Shown here: in pieces, positions 1 through 6,011 of the stretch | Layout of the letters: every line of letters begins with the position of its first letter | Position numbering within the stretch: position 1 is the first letter of the stretch | Assembly: GCA_936943465.1 (NCBI GenBank) | Contig: CAKZJN010000277.1 | Coordinates: 1-6,236 of the forward strand | DNA: 6,236 nucleotides | Source: an uncultured Rhodoferax sp. | GTDB taxonomy: Bacteria > Pseudomonadota > Gammaproteobacteria > Burkholderiales > Burkholderiaceae_C | Reading direction: 5' to 3' | Translations under genes and position numbers: made by a program | Notes under the pieces: model-generated | Database searches by the model: none | What the model saw: the letters and a program-made list of their open reading frames with translations, nothing else | What the model was told of the DNA's origin: nothing

Positions 1-456
1 GAAAAGTCGAGTGACCTGCCGCGCATCGTGGGTGCAACCAAGCCGGGCAGCAAAAGCACCGTGACCGTGTTCCGCCGTGGCAGCACGCGCGAACTGACCG
101 TTGTGGTCGGTGAAGTGGAGTCCGACAAGCCGGTTGCCAAGGCGCAAGCCAAAGAAGAGAAGCCCAAGGCCAGCAGCGCACTTCAGGTCTTTGGATTGAC
201 CGTTGCAGACCTGACCGATGCGCAAAAGAAAGAGCTGGGCATTAAGGGCGGCGTGCGGGTTGAGACCGCCACCGAAGCCGCTGCGCGCGCCGGTCTTCGC
301 GAGGGCGATGTGATTCTGGCAGCAGGTAATGTGGAGGTGGCAACGGTCAAGGAACTGGAGGCCGTGATCGCCAAGGTCGACAAGTCCAAGGCTCTAAGCG
401 TGCTGTTCCGGCGCGGTGAATGGACCCAATACGCCATCCTGAAAGCAAGCAAATAA
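1..456 (+). CDS. DegP/MucD-type periplasmic serine protease (Do/HtrA family), C-terminal part
   Basis: The gene is cut by the window start; 151 residues plus the TAA stop remain, read in frame from base 1. This is the end of an HtrA-family protease, which degrades or refolds damaged envelope proteins in the periplasm. The protease domain with the catalytic triad lies outside the window. Residues 1-40 look like the tail of PDZ1 (LPRIVGATKPGSK, then VTVFRRG, the usual strand after the PDZ ligand groove). Residues 41-60 are a Lys/Ala/Glu-rich linker. Residues about 61-148 form PDZ2, seen in GLTVADLTDAQKKELGIKGG and the typical ARAGLREGDVILAAGN at 95-110, ending in VLFRRGEWTQYAILK. A mucD/degP gene before lepA is the usual arrangement in betaproteobacteria, normally at the end of an rpoE-rse cluster. 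It is followed by its own terminator, so it is probably transcribed apart from lepA. Which paralogue it is (DegP, DegQ or MucD) cannot be decided from this fragment. Confidence 0.93.
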   Translation, partial: EKSSDLPRIVGATKPGSKSTVTVFRRGSTRELTVVVGEVESDKPVAKAQAKEEKPKASSALQVFGLTVADLTDAQKKELGIKGGVRVETATEAAARAGLREGDVILAAGNVEVATVKELEAVIAKVDKSKALSVLFRRGEWTQYAILKASK

Positions 457-472
457 GGGTTGGCGGATCGTG

Positions 473-511
473 ACAACCCCATGCCGCAGCAGGGTATGGG
501 GTTGTTTTTTT
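473..511 (+). terminator. Intrinsic terminator after the protease gene
   Basis: A perfect 10-bp stem, ACAACCCCAT (473-482) with ATGGGGTTGT (496-505), encloses a 13-base loop and runs into seven T (505-511). It starts 16 bases after the TAA stop. There is no matching A-tract on the left side, so it should act mainly on + strand transcripts. It separates the protease transcript from the lepA operon. Confidence 0.9.
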
Positions 512-560
512 CCCACCTTGCGGCAGATTTTTCTTATTTTCGACCTTGGTTGATTCAAGT

Positions 561-591
561 AGGCAACCACTAACTTGCCTGGGTGGTTAGT
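561..591. repeat. Three overlapping inverted repeats, possible operator
   Basis: Within 31 bases three mutually exclusive perfect 6-bp palindromes can be read: AGGCAA (561-566) with TTGCCT (575-580), AACCAC (565-570) with GTGGTT (583-588), and ACTAAC (569-574) with GTTAGT (586-591). The block covers the expected -35 region (579-584) of the extended -10 promoter at 599-607. An operator for a dimeric repressor is the natural reading; the ACTAAC/GTTAGT pair spans 23 bp, a size seen for TetR-family operators. The binding protein is not encoded in the window, and the assignment to any family is inference. Confidence 0.5.
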
Positions 592-598
592 CCATTTT

Positions 599-607
599 TG
601 GTAGAAT
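599..607 (+). promoter_or_regulatory. Candidate extended -10 promoter
   Basis: TGGTAGAAT matches the extended -10 form TGnTATAAT with one mismatch (G for T at the third base of the hexamer, 602-607). No good -35 hexamer sits at 16-18 bp; TTGCCT (575-580) is at 21 bp, which is too far. Extended -10 promoters can work without a strong -35. The predicted start would be about 614. Its transcript would run through hairpins at 629-644 and 662-683 and reach the terminator at 871-902, giving a leader or RNA of about 290 nt upstream of lepA. This is the best sigma-70-like site in the 512-945 gap. Confidence 0.5.
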
Positions 608-628
608 GGAGCCACTTGCTAGGTTTGT

Positions 629-644
629 TTGGCTATAAAGCCAG
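629..644 (+). repeat. Small hairpin in the lepA upstream region
   Basis: TGGCT (630-634) pairs with AGCCA (639-643), extended by a G-U pair at 629/644, around a 4-base ATAA loop. It would lie about 15 bases into a transcript from the promoter at 599-607. The stem is short and could be chance. Confidence 0.35.
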
Positions 645-661
645 CGCAAAAGTCCATGATA

Positions 662-683
662 TGGGATGTTTTGAATCATCCCA
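662..683. repeat. 7-bp perfect inverted repeat
   Basis: TGGGATG (662-668) and CATCCCA (677-683) are perfect inverted copies around an 8-base TTTTGAAT spacer. It is not followed by a T-tract, so it is not a terminator. It could be a stem-loop in a lepA leader RNA or a protein-binding palindrome. Confidence 0.45.
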
Positions 684-687
684 CAGG

Positions 688-811
688 CGATCCACAGTTC
701 ACGCACATGTTGTCCTTGAGGTGGGTGGTCAAATTGTTGACAAACTGTGAATAAGTTTTTTGTTGTGGACTCGCAACTCTGTTTTCGTACAAATATTTTG
801 GCTGTGAATTT
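688..811. other. Cluster of DnaA-box-like words
   Basis: Against the DnaA box TTATCCACA I see CGATCCACA at 688-696 (+ strand, 7 of 9). On the other strand I see 746-754 (TGTGAATAA, 8 of 9) and weaker words at 764-772 (TGTGGACTC) and 803-811 (TGTGAATTT). All lie in AT-richer noncoding DNA. No perfect box is present and dnaA, dnaN or rpmH are not in the window, so this is not offered as an origin. At most it is a DnaA-binding regulatory patch, and it may be chance. Confidence 0.2.
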
Positions 812-824
812 CGCACTTTTTGCC

Positions 825-830
825 TACAAT
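825..830 (+). promoter_or_regulatory. Candidate -10 box upstream of a short terminated transcript
   Basis: TACAAT matches the -10 consensus at five of six bases. The -35 is poor: CTGTGA at 802-807 with 17-bp spacing matches TTGACA at three positions. Predicted transcription would begin near 837 and stop at the terminator ending at 902, yielding an RNA of about 66 nt. Activity is uncertain because the -35 is weak. Confidence 0.35.
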
Positions 831-836
831 GAAGTT

Positions 837-902
837 CCAACTTTCGCAGTTGCCAAAAGATTGTTGGTTCAGGGCGCGTCCAAACCGGACGCGCCCTTTT
901 TT
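837..902 (+). ncRNA. Putative small RNA or attenuated leader upstream of lepA
   Basis: If transcription starts after the TACAAT box, the product would begin with a 5-bp hairpin, CAACT (838-842) and AGTTG (848-852) around TTCGC. An unpaired stretch (853-870, CCAAAAGATTGTTGGTTC) follows, and the RNA ends in the strong terminator hairpin at 871-902. That layout, short hairpin, single-stranded middle and terminator, resembles bacterial small RNAs. There is no open reading frame of note in it. I do not recognise it as a known family. The same signals could instead be the end of a longer lepA leader begun near 614. Confidence 0.35.
871..902 (+). terminator. Strong intrinsic terminator just before lepA
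   Basis: AGGGCGCGTCC (871-881) pairs perfectly with GGACGCGCCCT (887-897), giving an 11-bp GC-rich stem with a 5-base AAACC loop, followed by six T (897-902). No coding sequence lies between the protease terminator and this one. It must therefore end a noncoding transcript or act as an attenuator ahead of lepA. Only 43 bases separate it from the lepA ATG, and I see no convincing promoter in them. Confidence 0.9.
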
Positions 903-945
903 CTTGCCTGACCGTTTTAATTCAATCACTTGAAGCTCTCCCTTG

Positions 946-2757
946 ATGAATCACATCAGAAATTTTTCGATCATTGCGCACATTGATCACGGCAAATCCA
1001 CGCTTGCGGATCGGTTGATTCAGCGTTGCGGAGGTCTTGAAGATCGCCAGATGGAAGCCCAGGTTCTCGATTCGATGGACATCGAAAAAGAGCGTGGGAT
1101 AACCATCAAGGCGCAAACCGCAGCGCTTAAATACAAGGCACGTGATGGCAAGGTCTACAACCTCAATTTGATCGACACCCCCGGGCATGTGGACTTCTCT
1201 TATGAAGTGAGTCGTTCGTTGTCGGCATGCGAAGGCGCACTGCTGGTGGTCGATGCGAGCCAGGGTGTGGAAGCACAGACGGTGGCGAACTGCTACACCG
1301 CACTCGACCTGGGTGTTGAGGTGGTGCCCGTGCTCAACAAGATGGATTTGCCGCAGGCCGATCCCGAGGCCGCCAAGACCGAGATCGAAGATGTGATTGG
1401 CATTGATGCCAGCGAAGCGATTCCTTGCTCGGCCAAGAGTGGCATGGGCGTGGACGAGATTCTTGAAGCCATCGTTGCCAAGATTCCCGCACCCAAGGGC
1501 AACCCCGATGCTGCATTGCGCGCCATGATCATCGATAGCTGGTTTGACAGCTATGTCGGTGTGGTGATGTTGGTGCGTGTGGTGGACGGTCGCCTGGCCA
1601 AAGGTGAGCGCATCAAGATGATGGCGTCGGGTGCCACCTACAACGCCGACAACCTCGGTGTGTTTACGCCAGCCAATCAGCCGCGAGAGTCGCTGGAAGC
1701 GGGCGAGGTGGGGTACATCATTGCCGGCATCAAGGAGTTGCAGGCGGCCAAGGTGGGTGACACGGTCACCCTGATCAAAGGTGGAACCGGTGGCGCATCG
1801 TTTACTGCGACCGAACCGCTGCCGGGCTTCAAGGAAATTCAGCCGCAGGTGTTTGCCGGTTTGTATCCGACCGAAGCCAGTGAGTACGACTCGCTGCGCG
1901 ACGCTCTGGAAAAGCTCAAGCTCAACGACGCATCGCTGCACTACGAGCCGGAAGTTTCTCAGGCGTTGGGCTTTGGATTCCGCTGTGGCTTCCTGGGTTT
2001 GCTGCACATGGAAATCGTGCAGGAGCGACTGGAGCGTGAGTTCGATCAGGACCTGATCACCACGGCGCCCAGCGTGGTCTACCAGGTGATGAAGAGCGAC
2101 GGCGAAGTGATGATGGTGGAAAACCCGTCCAAGATGCCCGATGTGGGCAAGACCGCCGAAATTCGCGAGCCCATCGTCACGGTGCACCTTTACATGCCGC
2201 AGGAATATGTGGGCGTGGTGATGACACTGGCCAACCAGAAGCGCGGCGTGCAGATGAACATGGCCTACAAGGGCCGTCAGGTCGTGCTGACCTACGACAT
2301 GCCCTTGGGCGAAATCGTGCTGGACTTCTTTGACAAGCTCAAGTCGGTCAGCCGGGGCTATGCGTCCATGGATTACGAGTTCAAGGAATACCGTGCGTCG
2401 GACGTGGTCAAGGTCGACATTTTGCTGAACGGCGACAAGGTCGATGCACTGTCCATCATCGTGCACCGTTCGCAGTCACAGTACCGCGGCCGCGCCGTGG
2501 TGGGCAAGATGCGCGAGATCATTTCACGCCAGATGTATGACGTCGCCATCCAGGCGGCCATCGGGGCCAACATCATTGCGCGTGAGACAATCAAAGCCTT
2601 GCGCAAGAACGTGCTGGCCAAGTGCTACGGTGGCGATATTTCGCGCAAGAAGAAGCTCCTCGAAAAACAAAAGGCAGGCAAAAAGCGCATGAAACAAATT
2701 GGCTCGGTTGAAGTTCCCCAGGAAGCCTTCCTGGCCATTTTGCAGGTGGAAGATTGA
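946..2757 (+). CDS. lepA: Elongation factor 4 (LepA), ribosome-associated GTPase
   Basis: LepA/EF4 is a translational GTPase that binds the ribosome and is linked to 30S maturation and back-translocation. The 603 residues match the family length (about 600). The G domain shows G1 AHIDHGKST (11-19), switch I ERGITIKAQT (49-58), G3 DTPGH (77-81) with the conserved His81, G4 NKMD (131-134) and G5 SAK (162-164). The later EF-G-like domains follow, for example FGFRCGFLGLLHMEIVQERL at 343-362. The EF4-specific C-terminal domain is present at about 490-603, Lys/Arg-rich at 567-583 and ending PQEAFLAILQVED. ATG 946 is preferred over the preceding in-frame TTG 943 because the family starts M-x-x-IRNFSIIAHIDHG. 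The ribosome binding site is weak (GAAG at 932-935). The stop codon overlaps the lepB start by one base, indicating coupling. No damage is visible. Confidence 0.99.
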   Translation: MNHIRNFSIIAHIDHGKSTLADRLIQRCGGLEDRQMEAQVLDSMDIEKERGITIKAQTAALKYKARDGKVYNLNLIDTPGHVDFSYEVSRSLSACEGALLVVDASQGVEAQTVANCYTALDLGVEVVPVLNKMDLPQADPEAAKTEIEDVIGIDASEAIPCSAKSGMGVDEILEAIVAKIPAPKGNPDAALRAMIIDSWFDSYVGVVMLVRVVDGRLAKGERIKMMASGATYNADNLGVFTPANQPRESLEAGEVGYIIAGIKELQAAKVGDTVTLIKGGTGGASFTATEPLPGFKEIQPQVFAGLYPTEASEYDSLRDALEKLKLNDASLHYEPEVSQALGFGFRCGFLGLLHMEIVQERLEREFDQDLITTAPSVVYQVMKSDGEVMMVENPSKMPDVGKTAEIREPIVTVHLYMPQEYVGVVMTLANQKRGVQMNMAYKGRQVVLTYDMPLGEIVLDFFDKLKSVSRGYASMDYEFKEYRASDVVKVDILLNGDKVDALSIIVHRSQSQYRGRAVVGKMREIISRQMYDVAIQAAIGANIIARETIKALRKNVLAKCYGGDISRKKKLLEKQKAGKKRMKQIGSVEVPQEAFLAILQVED

Positions 2758-3722
2758 TGCAAGCACTGACCGCCGCCGTTCTGGGCGCCTTCGTTGTGTA
2801 TGCCGGTTCCTGGTACCTCGGTTTTGTAGAAGGCAACTTTGCCCTGCTGCTGTTCCTGGCATCTTTGGTTACCGGCATTTACTGGCTGGCTGAGCAGTTT
2901 TACTTTTTGCCCCAGCGCAAATCGGCAGTGGCCGCCCTGGAAGCCAACGACACGCAACGCCGGGCAGACCTCGCCAAGATGGGCATTGCCCAGGTCGATG
3001 GTGATATCGCAGAGGCCAAGGTCAAGTTGTACATGCAGCCCTGGTGGCTGGATTGGACGGCCGGGCTCTTCCCCGTGATCATCACGGTGTTCCTGCTGCG
3101 CTCCTTCCTGTTCGAGCCATTCAAGATTCCCTCGGGTTCGATGATTCCGACGCTGTTGGTGGGCGACCTGATCCTGGTGAACAAGTTCACTTACGGCCTG
3201 CGCCTGCCGGTGCTCAATACCAAGATCACCGAAGGCAACAAACCCCAGCGCGGCGATGTCATGGTGTTTCGCTACCCGCCCAAGCCAAGCCTGGACTACA
3301 TCAAGCGCGTGGTCGGCGTGCCGGGCGACACGGTGGCCTATCTCAACAAGCGTCTGACCATCAATGGCGTGGTGCAAGCAACGACGGTGGTGCCTGAGTT
3401 TTTCGATGAAGATTCCATGCGCTACTTCAAACAGTACGAAGAAGTGCTCGGCGATGTGAAGCACCGCCTGCTCAATGATGCCGACCGACCGGCTTATGTG
3501 CCTGGAGCCGACAAGTTTCCCGGCTACGAGGGCTGCCACTACACGGTAGAGGGGGTTACCTGCAAGGTGCCCGAAGGACACTATTTCATGATGGGCGACA
3601 ATCGCGATAATTCCATGGATTCGCGCTATTGGGGGTTTGTGCCGGAACGCAATATCGTTGGCAAGGCCATATTCGTCTGGATGAACTTTGGCAATATCAA
3701 GCGCATCGGGTTCTTCAATTGA
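2757..3722 (+). CDS. lepB: Signal peptidase I (LepB)
   Basis: Signal peptidase I cleaves signal peptides from exported proteins at the outer face of the inner membrane. The 321 residues carry box B IPSGSMIPTLLVGD (124-137) with the nucleophile Ser128, box D DYIKRVVGVPGD (180-191) with the general base Lys183, and box E GDNRDNSMDSRYWGFVP (280-296). Two Cys (260 and 269) before box E may form a disulfide. Hydrophobic segments lie at about 3-22, 28-45 and 102-117. Residues 28-55 align with the first membrane segment of E. coli LepB, so residues 1-27 are an added hydrophobic N-terminus. ATG 2757 uses the A of the lepA TGA stop; the in-frame TTG at 2754 is less likely. Pairing with lepA is the classic lep operon. 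Confidence 0.98.
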   Translation: MQALTAAVLGAFVVYAGSWYLGFVEGNFALLLFLASLVTGIYWLAEQFYFLPQRKSAVAALEANDTQRRADLAKMGIAQVDGDIAEAKVKLYMQPWWLDWTAGLFPVIITVFLLRSFLFEPFKIPSGSMIPTLLVGDLILVNKFTYGLRLPVLNTKITEGNKPQRGDVMVFRYPPKPSLDYIKRVVGVPGDTVAYLNKRLTINGVVQATTVVPEFFDEDSMRYFKQYEEVLGDVKHRLLNDADRPAYVPGADKFPGYEGCHYTVEGVTCKVPEGHYFMMGDNRDNSMDSRYWGFVPERNIVGKAIFVWMNFGNIKRIGFFN

Positions 3723-3740
3723 AGTGAGCGGAGAAAATAA

Positions 3741-4097
3741 ATGGCTGTTCCATCCAAGTCCAAGCAACGGGGCATTACCTTCATCGGTTTGTTGTTTGTG
3801 TCTGCCGTGCTCGCCATGGCGGGCGTGGTTGCAGCGCAGGTGTTTCCGACAGCCTTAGAGTTCATGGCAGTCCAGAAGGCCGCGCAAAAGGCGGCAAAGG
3901 AAGGCCAGACGCCGGCAGAAATCCGCACCATTTTCGACAAAGCCTCTGCTATTGACGACATCAAGTCGATTACCAGCAAGGACCTCGACATCAGCAAGCA
4001 GGGTGACAAGGTCGTGGTGGGCTACAGCTATGAGCGTGAAATTCACCTCGTGGGGCCGGCCTACCTGACGCTGAAATACCAAGGTCAAACCAACTAA
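3741..4097 (+). CDS. DUF4845 family small membrane protein
   Basis: This 118-residue protein lies between lepB and rnc, where proteobacteria commonly have a DUF4845 gene. Its biochemical role is not known to me. A short basic N-terminus (SKSKQRG, 5-11) is followed by one membrane segment (about 12-33). A polar C-terminal domain rich in Lys and Asp follows, with a short predicted beta part, VVVGYSYEREIHLVG (91-105). QRGITFIGLLF resembles the start of type IV prepilins (G, then FTLIE), but the Glu at mature position 5 is Gly here. With a basic N-terminus the tail should face the periplasm. The start is supported by GGAG at 3730-3733, seven bases before the ATG, the clearest ribosome binding site in the window. 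Its stop is one base from the rnc start, suggesting coupled translation with rnc. Confidence 0.9.
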   Translation: MAVPSKSKQRGITFIGLLFVSAVLAMAGVVAAQVFPTALEFMAVQKAAQKAAKEGQTPAEIRTIFDKASAIDDIKSITSKDLDISKQGDKVVVGYSYEREIHLVGPAYLTLKYQGQTN

Positions 4098-4098
4098 G

Positions 4099-4785
4099 GT
4101 GGCAGATCGTCTGCAGGAGTTGCAACGGCGTTTGCAACATGAGTTTTCCAATCCCGCGCTACTCGCACGCGCACTGACCCATCGCAGTTTTTCCTCCGAT
4201 CATTACGAGCGGCTGGAGTTTCTGGGCGACTCGGTGCTGGGGCTGGCCATTTCCGGGTTGCTGTACACACGACTGAGCAATCTGCCCGAGGGCGACCTGT
4301 CGCGGGTTCGGGCCAATCTGGTCAAGCAGGACACGCTGCACCAAATCGCCGTTGGATTGGGGCTGCCGGAATTGCTGCGCCTGGGTGAGGGCGAAGTCCG
4401 CTCGGGTGGCCAAAAGCGTCCGTCCATTCTGGCGGATGCGCTGGAGGCGTTGATTGGCGCGGTCTATCTGGATGCGGGCTTTGCACGGGCTCAGGAGCTG
4501 GTGCACCGTCTGTTCGAGGCGGTTGAGATCAATCCGCAGATGGACGCCATTGGCAAAGACGCCAAGACCGCGCTGCAGGAGTGGCTGCAGGGTCGCAAAA
4601 TGAAGCTGCCGCTGTACAAGGTGGTGGCAACGCTGGGCGCAGCGCACAAGCAGACCTTTGACGTGGAGTGCGAAATTGCCGAACTCCACCTGACAGAACG
4701 CGGCATCGGCGGTTCGCGCCGGGCCGGGGAGCAGGCTGCAGCCGCAGCCATGTTGCAAACACTTCAAACCAAAAACCTAACATGA
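4099..4785 (+). CDS. rnc: Ribonuclease III
   Basis: RNase III cuts double-stranded RNA, processes the rRNA precursor and controls some mRNAs. The 228 residues fit the family (226 in E. coli). The catalytic domain (about 1-145) has the signature ERLEFLGDS (37-45). The metal-binding residues correspond to Glu37, Glu40, Asp44, Asp113 and Glu116, the last two in ILADALEALIGAVYLD. The double-stranded RNA-binding domain spans about 154-222, with ALQEWLQGRK, FDVECEI and the closing GIGGSRRAGEQAAAAAML. The start is GTG 4099; the frame closes upstream at TGA 4072-4074 and no in-frame ATG lies nearer. There is no good ribosome binding site, and the DUF4845 stop ends two bases before, so translation is probably coupled. 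The stop overlaps the era ATG as ATGA. Confidence 0.98.
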   Translation: MADRLQELQRRLQHEFSNPALLARALTHRSFSSDHYERLEFLGDSVLGLAISGLLYTRLSNLPEGDLSRVRANLVKQDTLHQIAVGLGLPELLRLGEGEVRSGGQKRPSILADALEALIGAVYLDAGFARAQELVHRLFEAVEINPQMDAIGKDAKTALQEWLQGRKMKLPLYKVVATLGAAHKQTFDVECEIAELHLTERGIGGSRRAGEQAAAAAMLQTLQTKNLT

Positions 4786-6011
4786 CCGCTCCAAAAAAGT
4801 CCCCGCCCCAAGCGGTATTCAAAACCAAGACCAAGGCTGAGAAAGTAGCCGACGCGCTGGCGCAGGCGCTCAAAGATGCGGGCACCGGCAAGCAGGGGTC
4901 CAAGTCGGGCAAACCAGTTCCCAAGGCAACTGGCAAGGCACCAGACAAGGCCGCCACCAAGGCCCCGGCTAAGTCTGTTGCCAAGCCCACTGCCAAACCC
5001 GCGGCCAAAGTGACCCAGCCCCGCGCCGAGGTGCAGCCCGACCTGGAGGCCATGCTGCAGGGGCTGCTCAAGAGCACGCCAAAAATGGCGGAGCCGGGCG
5101 CCGAAGGCGCTGGTCAACGCTGTGGTCTGGTGGCCATCGTGGGTAAACCCAATGTGGGCAAATCCACGCTGCTGAATGCGCTGGTGGGCCAGAAAATCAG
5201 CATCACTTCGCGCAAGGCGCAAACCACGCGCCACCGCATCACCGGCATGCGCACGCAAGGTGCGACCCAGTTTGTGTTTGTCGATACACCCGGCTTTCAG
5301 ACCATCCACGGCAACGCCCTGAACAAGTCGCTGAACAAGGCGGTGCAGGGCGCGGTGTCCGATGTGGACCTGATTCTGTTGGTGGTCGAAGCCGGCAGCT
5401 TCACGCCGGCCGATGCCCGCGTACTCGCGCTGCTAGGCAAGGACATCCCGACGATTCTGGTGGCGAACAAGCTCGACAACGTGCACCGCCGTGGCGATAT
5501 CGCCCCCTGGCTGCAGGACATGCAGGCCAAGCACCCGTTCACCGAATTCATGCCGATGTCGGCCAAGAACCCCAAAGACGTGGAGCGGCTGCTGGCATTG
5601 TGCGAAGGCTTCCTGCCCGAGCAGGCCTGGTGGTATGCCGAAGATGAGTTGACTGATCGCAGCGAGAAGTTTCTGGCCAGCGAACTGGTGCGTGAAAAGC
5701 TGTTCCGTCTGACCGGCGACGAGTTGCCCTACACCTCCACCGTGGTCATCGACAAATTTGAAGAAGAGCCACCGCAAAAGAAGGGGCAGAAGCGCTTGCT
5801 GCGCATTGCCGCGACGATTGTGGTGGAGCGCGATGGCCACAAGGCCATGGTGATTGGCGACAAGGGCGAGCGCATCAAGCGCATTGGCATGGAAACCCGG
5901 GTCGAGCTCGAAAAGCTGGCCGATGCCAAGGTGTTTCTGGAACTGTGGGTCAAGGTGCGTTCGGGCTGGGCCGACGATGAAGCGCGGGTGCGCAGTTTTG
6001 GCTACGAGTAA
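4782..6011 (+). CDS. era: GTPase Era with a long N-terminal extension
   Basis: Era is a GTPase that binds the 3' end of 16S rRNA and assists 30S assembly. From ATG 4782 it has 409 residues against about 300 in most Era proteins. The G domain shows G1 GKPNVGKST (121-129), the switch region TTRHRITG (148-155), G3 DTPG (168-171), G4 NKLD (229-232) and G5 SAK (260-262). The KH domain is at about 310-395, with VIGDKGERIKRIG (357-369). Residues 1-112 are extra: low-complexity, Lys/Ala/Pro-rich (for example KPTAKPAAK at 68-76), with a short helical patch at 85-97. The 4782 start overlaps the rnc stop (ATGA), as expected in this operon, but has no clear ribosome binding site. Internal in-frame ATG codons at 5052 and 5085 would give 319 or 308 residues, nearer the usual length. 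Codons in the extension keep high GC at third positions, which favours translation. Confidence 0.96.
   Translation: MTAPKKSPPQAVFKTKTKAEKVADALAQALKDAGTGKQGSKSGKPVPKATGKAPDKAATKAPAKSVAKPTAKPAAKVTQPRAEVQPDLEAMLQGLLKSTPKMAEPGAEGAGQRCGLVAIVGKPNVGKSTLLNALVGQKISITSRKAQTTRHRITGMRTQGATQFVFVDTPGFQTIHGNALNKSLNKAVQGAVSDVDLILLVVEAGSFTPADARVLALLGKDIPTILVANKLDNVHRRGDIAPWLQDMQAKHPFTEFMPMSAKNPKDVERLLALCEGFLPEQAWWYAEDELTDRSEKFLASELVREKLFRLTGDELPYTSTVVIDKFEEEPPQKKGQKRLLRIAATIVVERDGHKAMVIGDKGERIKRIGMETRVELEKLADAKVFLELWVKVRSGWADDEARVRSFGYE

Noticed and set aside
656..754. Small + strand open frame of 32 codons (MIWDVLNHPTG...) in the intergenic region
   Set aside because: There is no ribosome binding site before its ATG, no recognisable sequence, and the length is expected by chance.
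737..765. Perfect TTGACA at 737-742 as a -35 box
   Set aside because: At 16-18 bp spacing the candidate -10 sequences (such as TTGTTG at 760-765) do not resemble TATAAT, so I do not call a promoter.
688..811. Replication origin
   Set aside because: DnaA-box-like words are degenerate, there is no AT-rich unwinding repeat, and none of the usual origin neighbours are present.
729..929. 66-codon minus-strand frame in the intergenic region
   Set aside because: It runs through the terminator hairpin, is Lys/Arg-rich without a domain and has no upstream signals.
943..948. TTG 943 as the lepA start, and likewise TTG 2754 for lepB
   Set aside because: Each lies immediately before an in-frame ATG (946 and 2757) that agrees with family N-termini or with the usual stop/start overlap; the extra residue has no support.
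922..2466. 514-codon open frame on the minus strand, opposite lepA
   Set aside because: The product is His/Leu/Arg-rich with no recognisable domain and lies entirely antisense to a clearly real lepA. Long antisense frames are a known side effect of the codon bias of GC-rich genes.
2625..3767. 380-codon open frame on the minus strand, opposite lepB
   Set aside because: Same artefact: no domain, His-rich, and fully opposite signal peptidase I with intact catalytic boxes.
4764..5309. Minus-strand frames opposite the Era extension (also 4529-5077)
   Set aside because: Considered as an alternative reading of the low-complexity region, but they are Gly/Leu/Ala repeats mirroring the Lys/Ala codons, and the + strand frame runs without a break into a sure Era domain.
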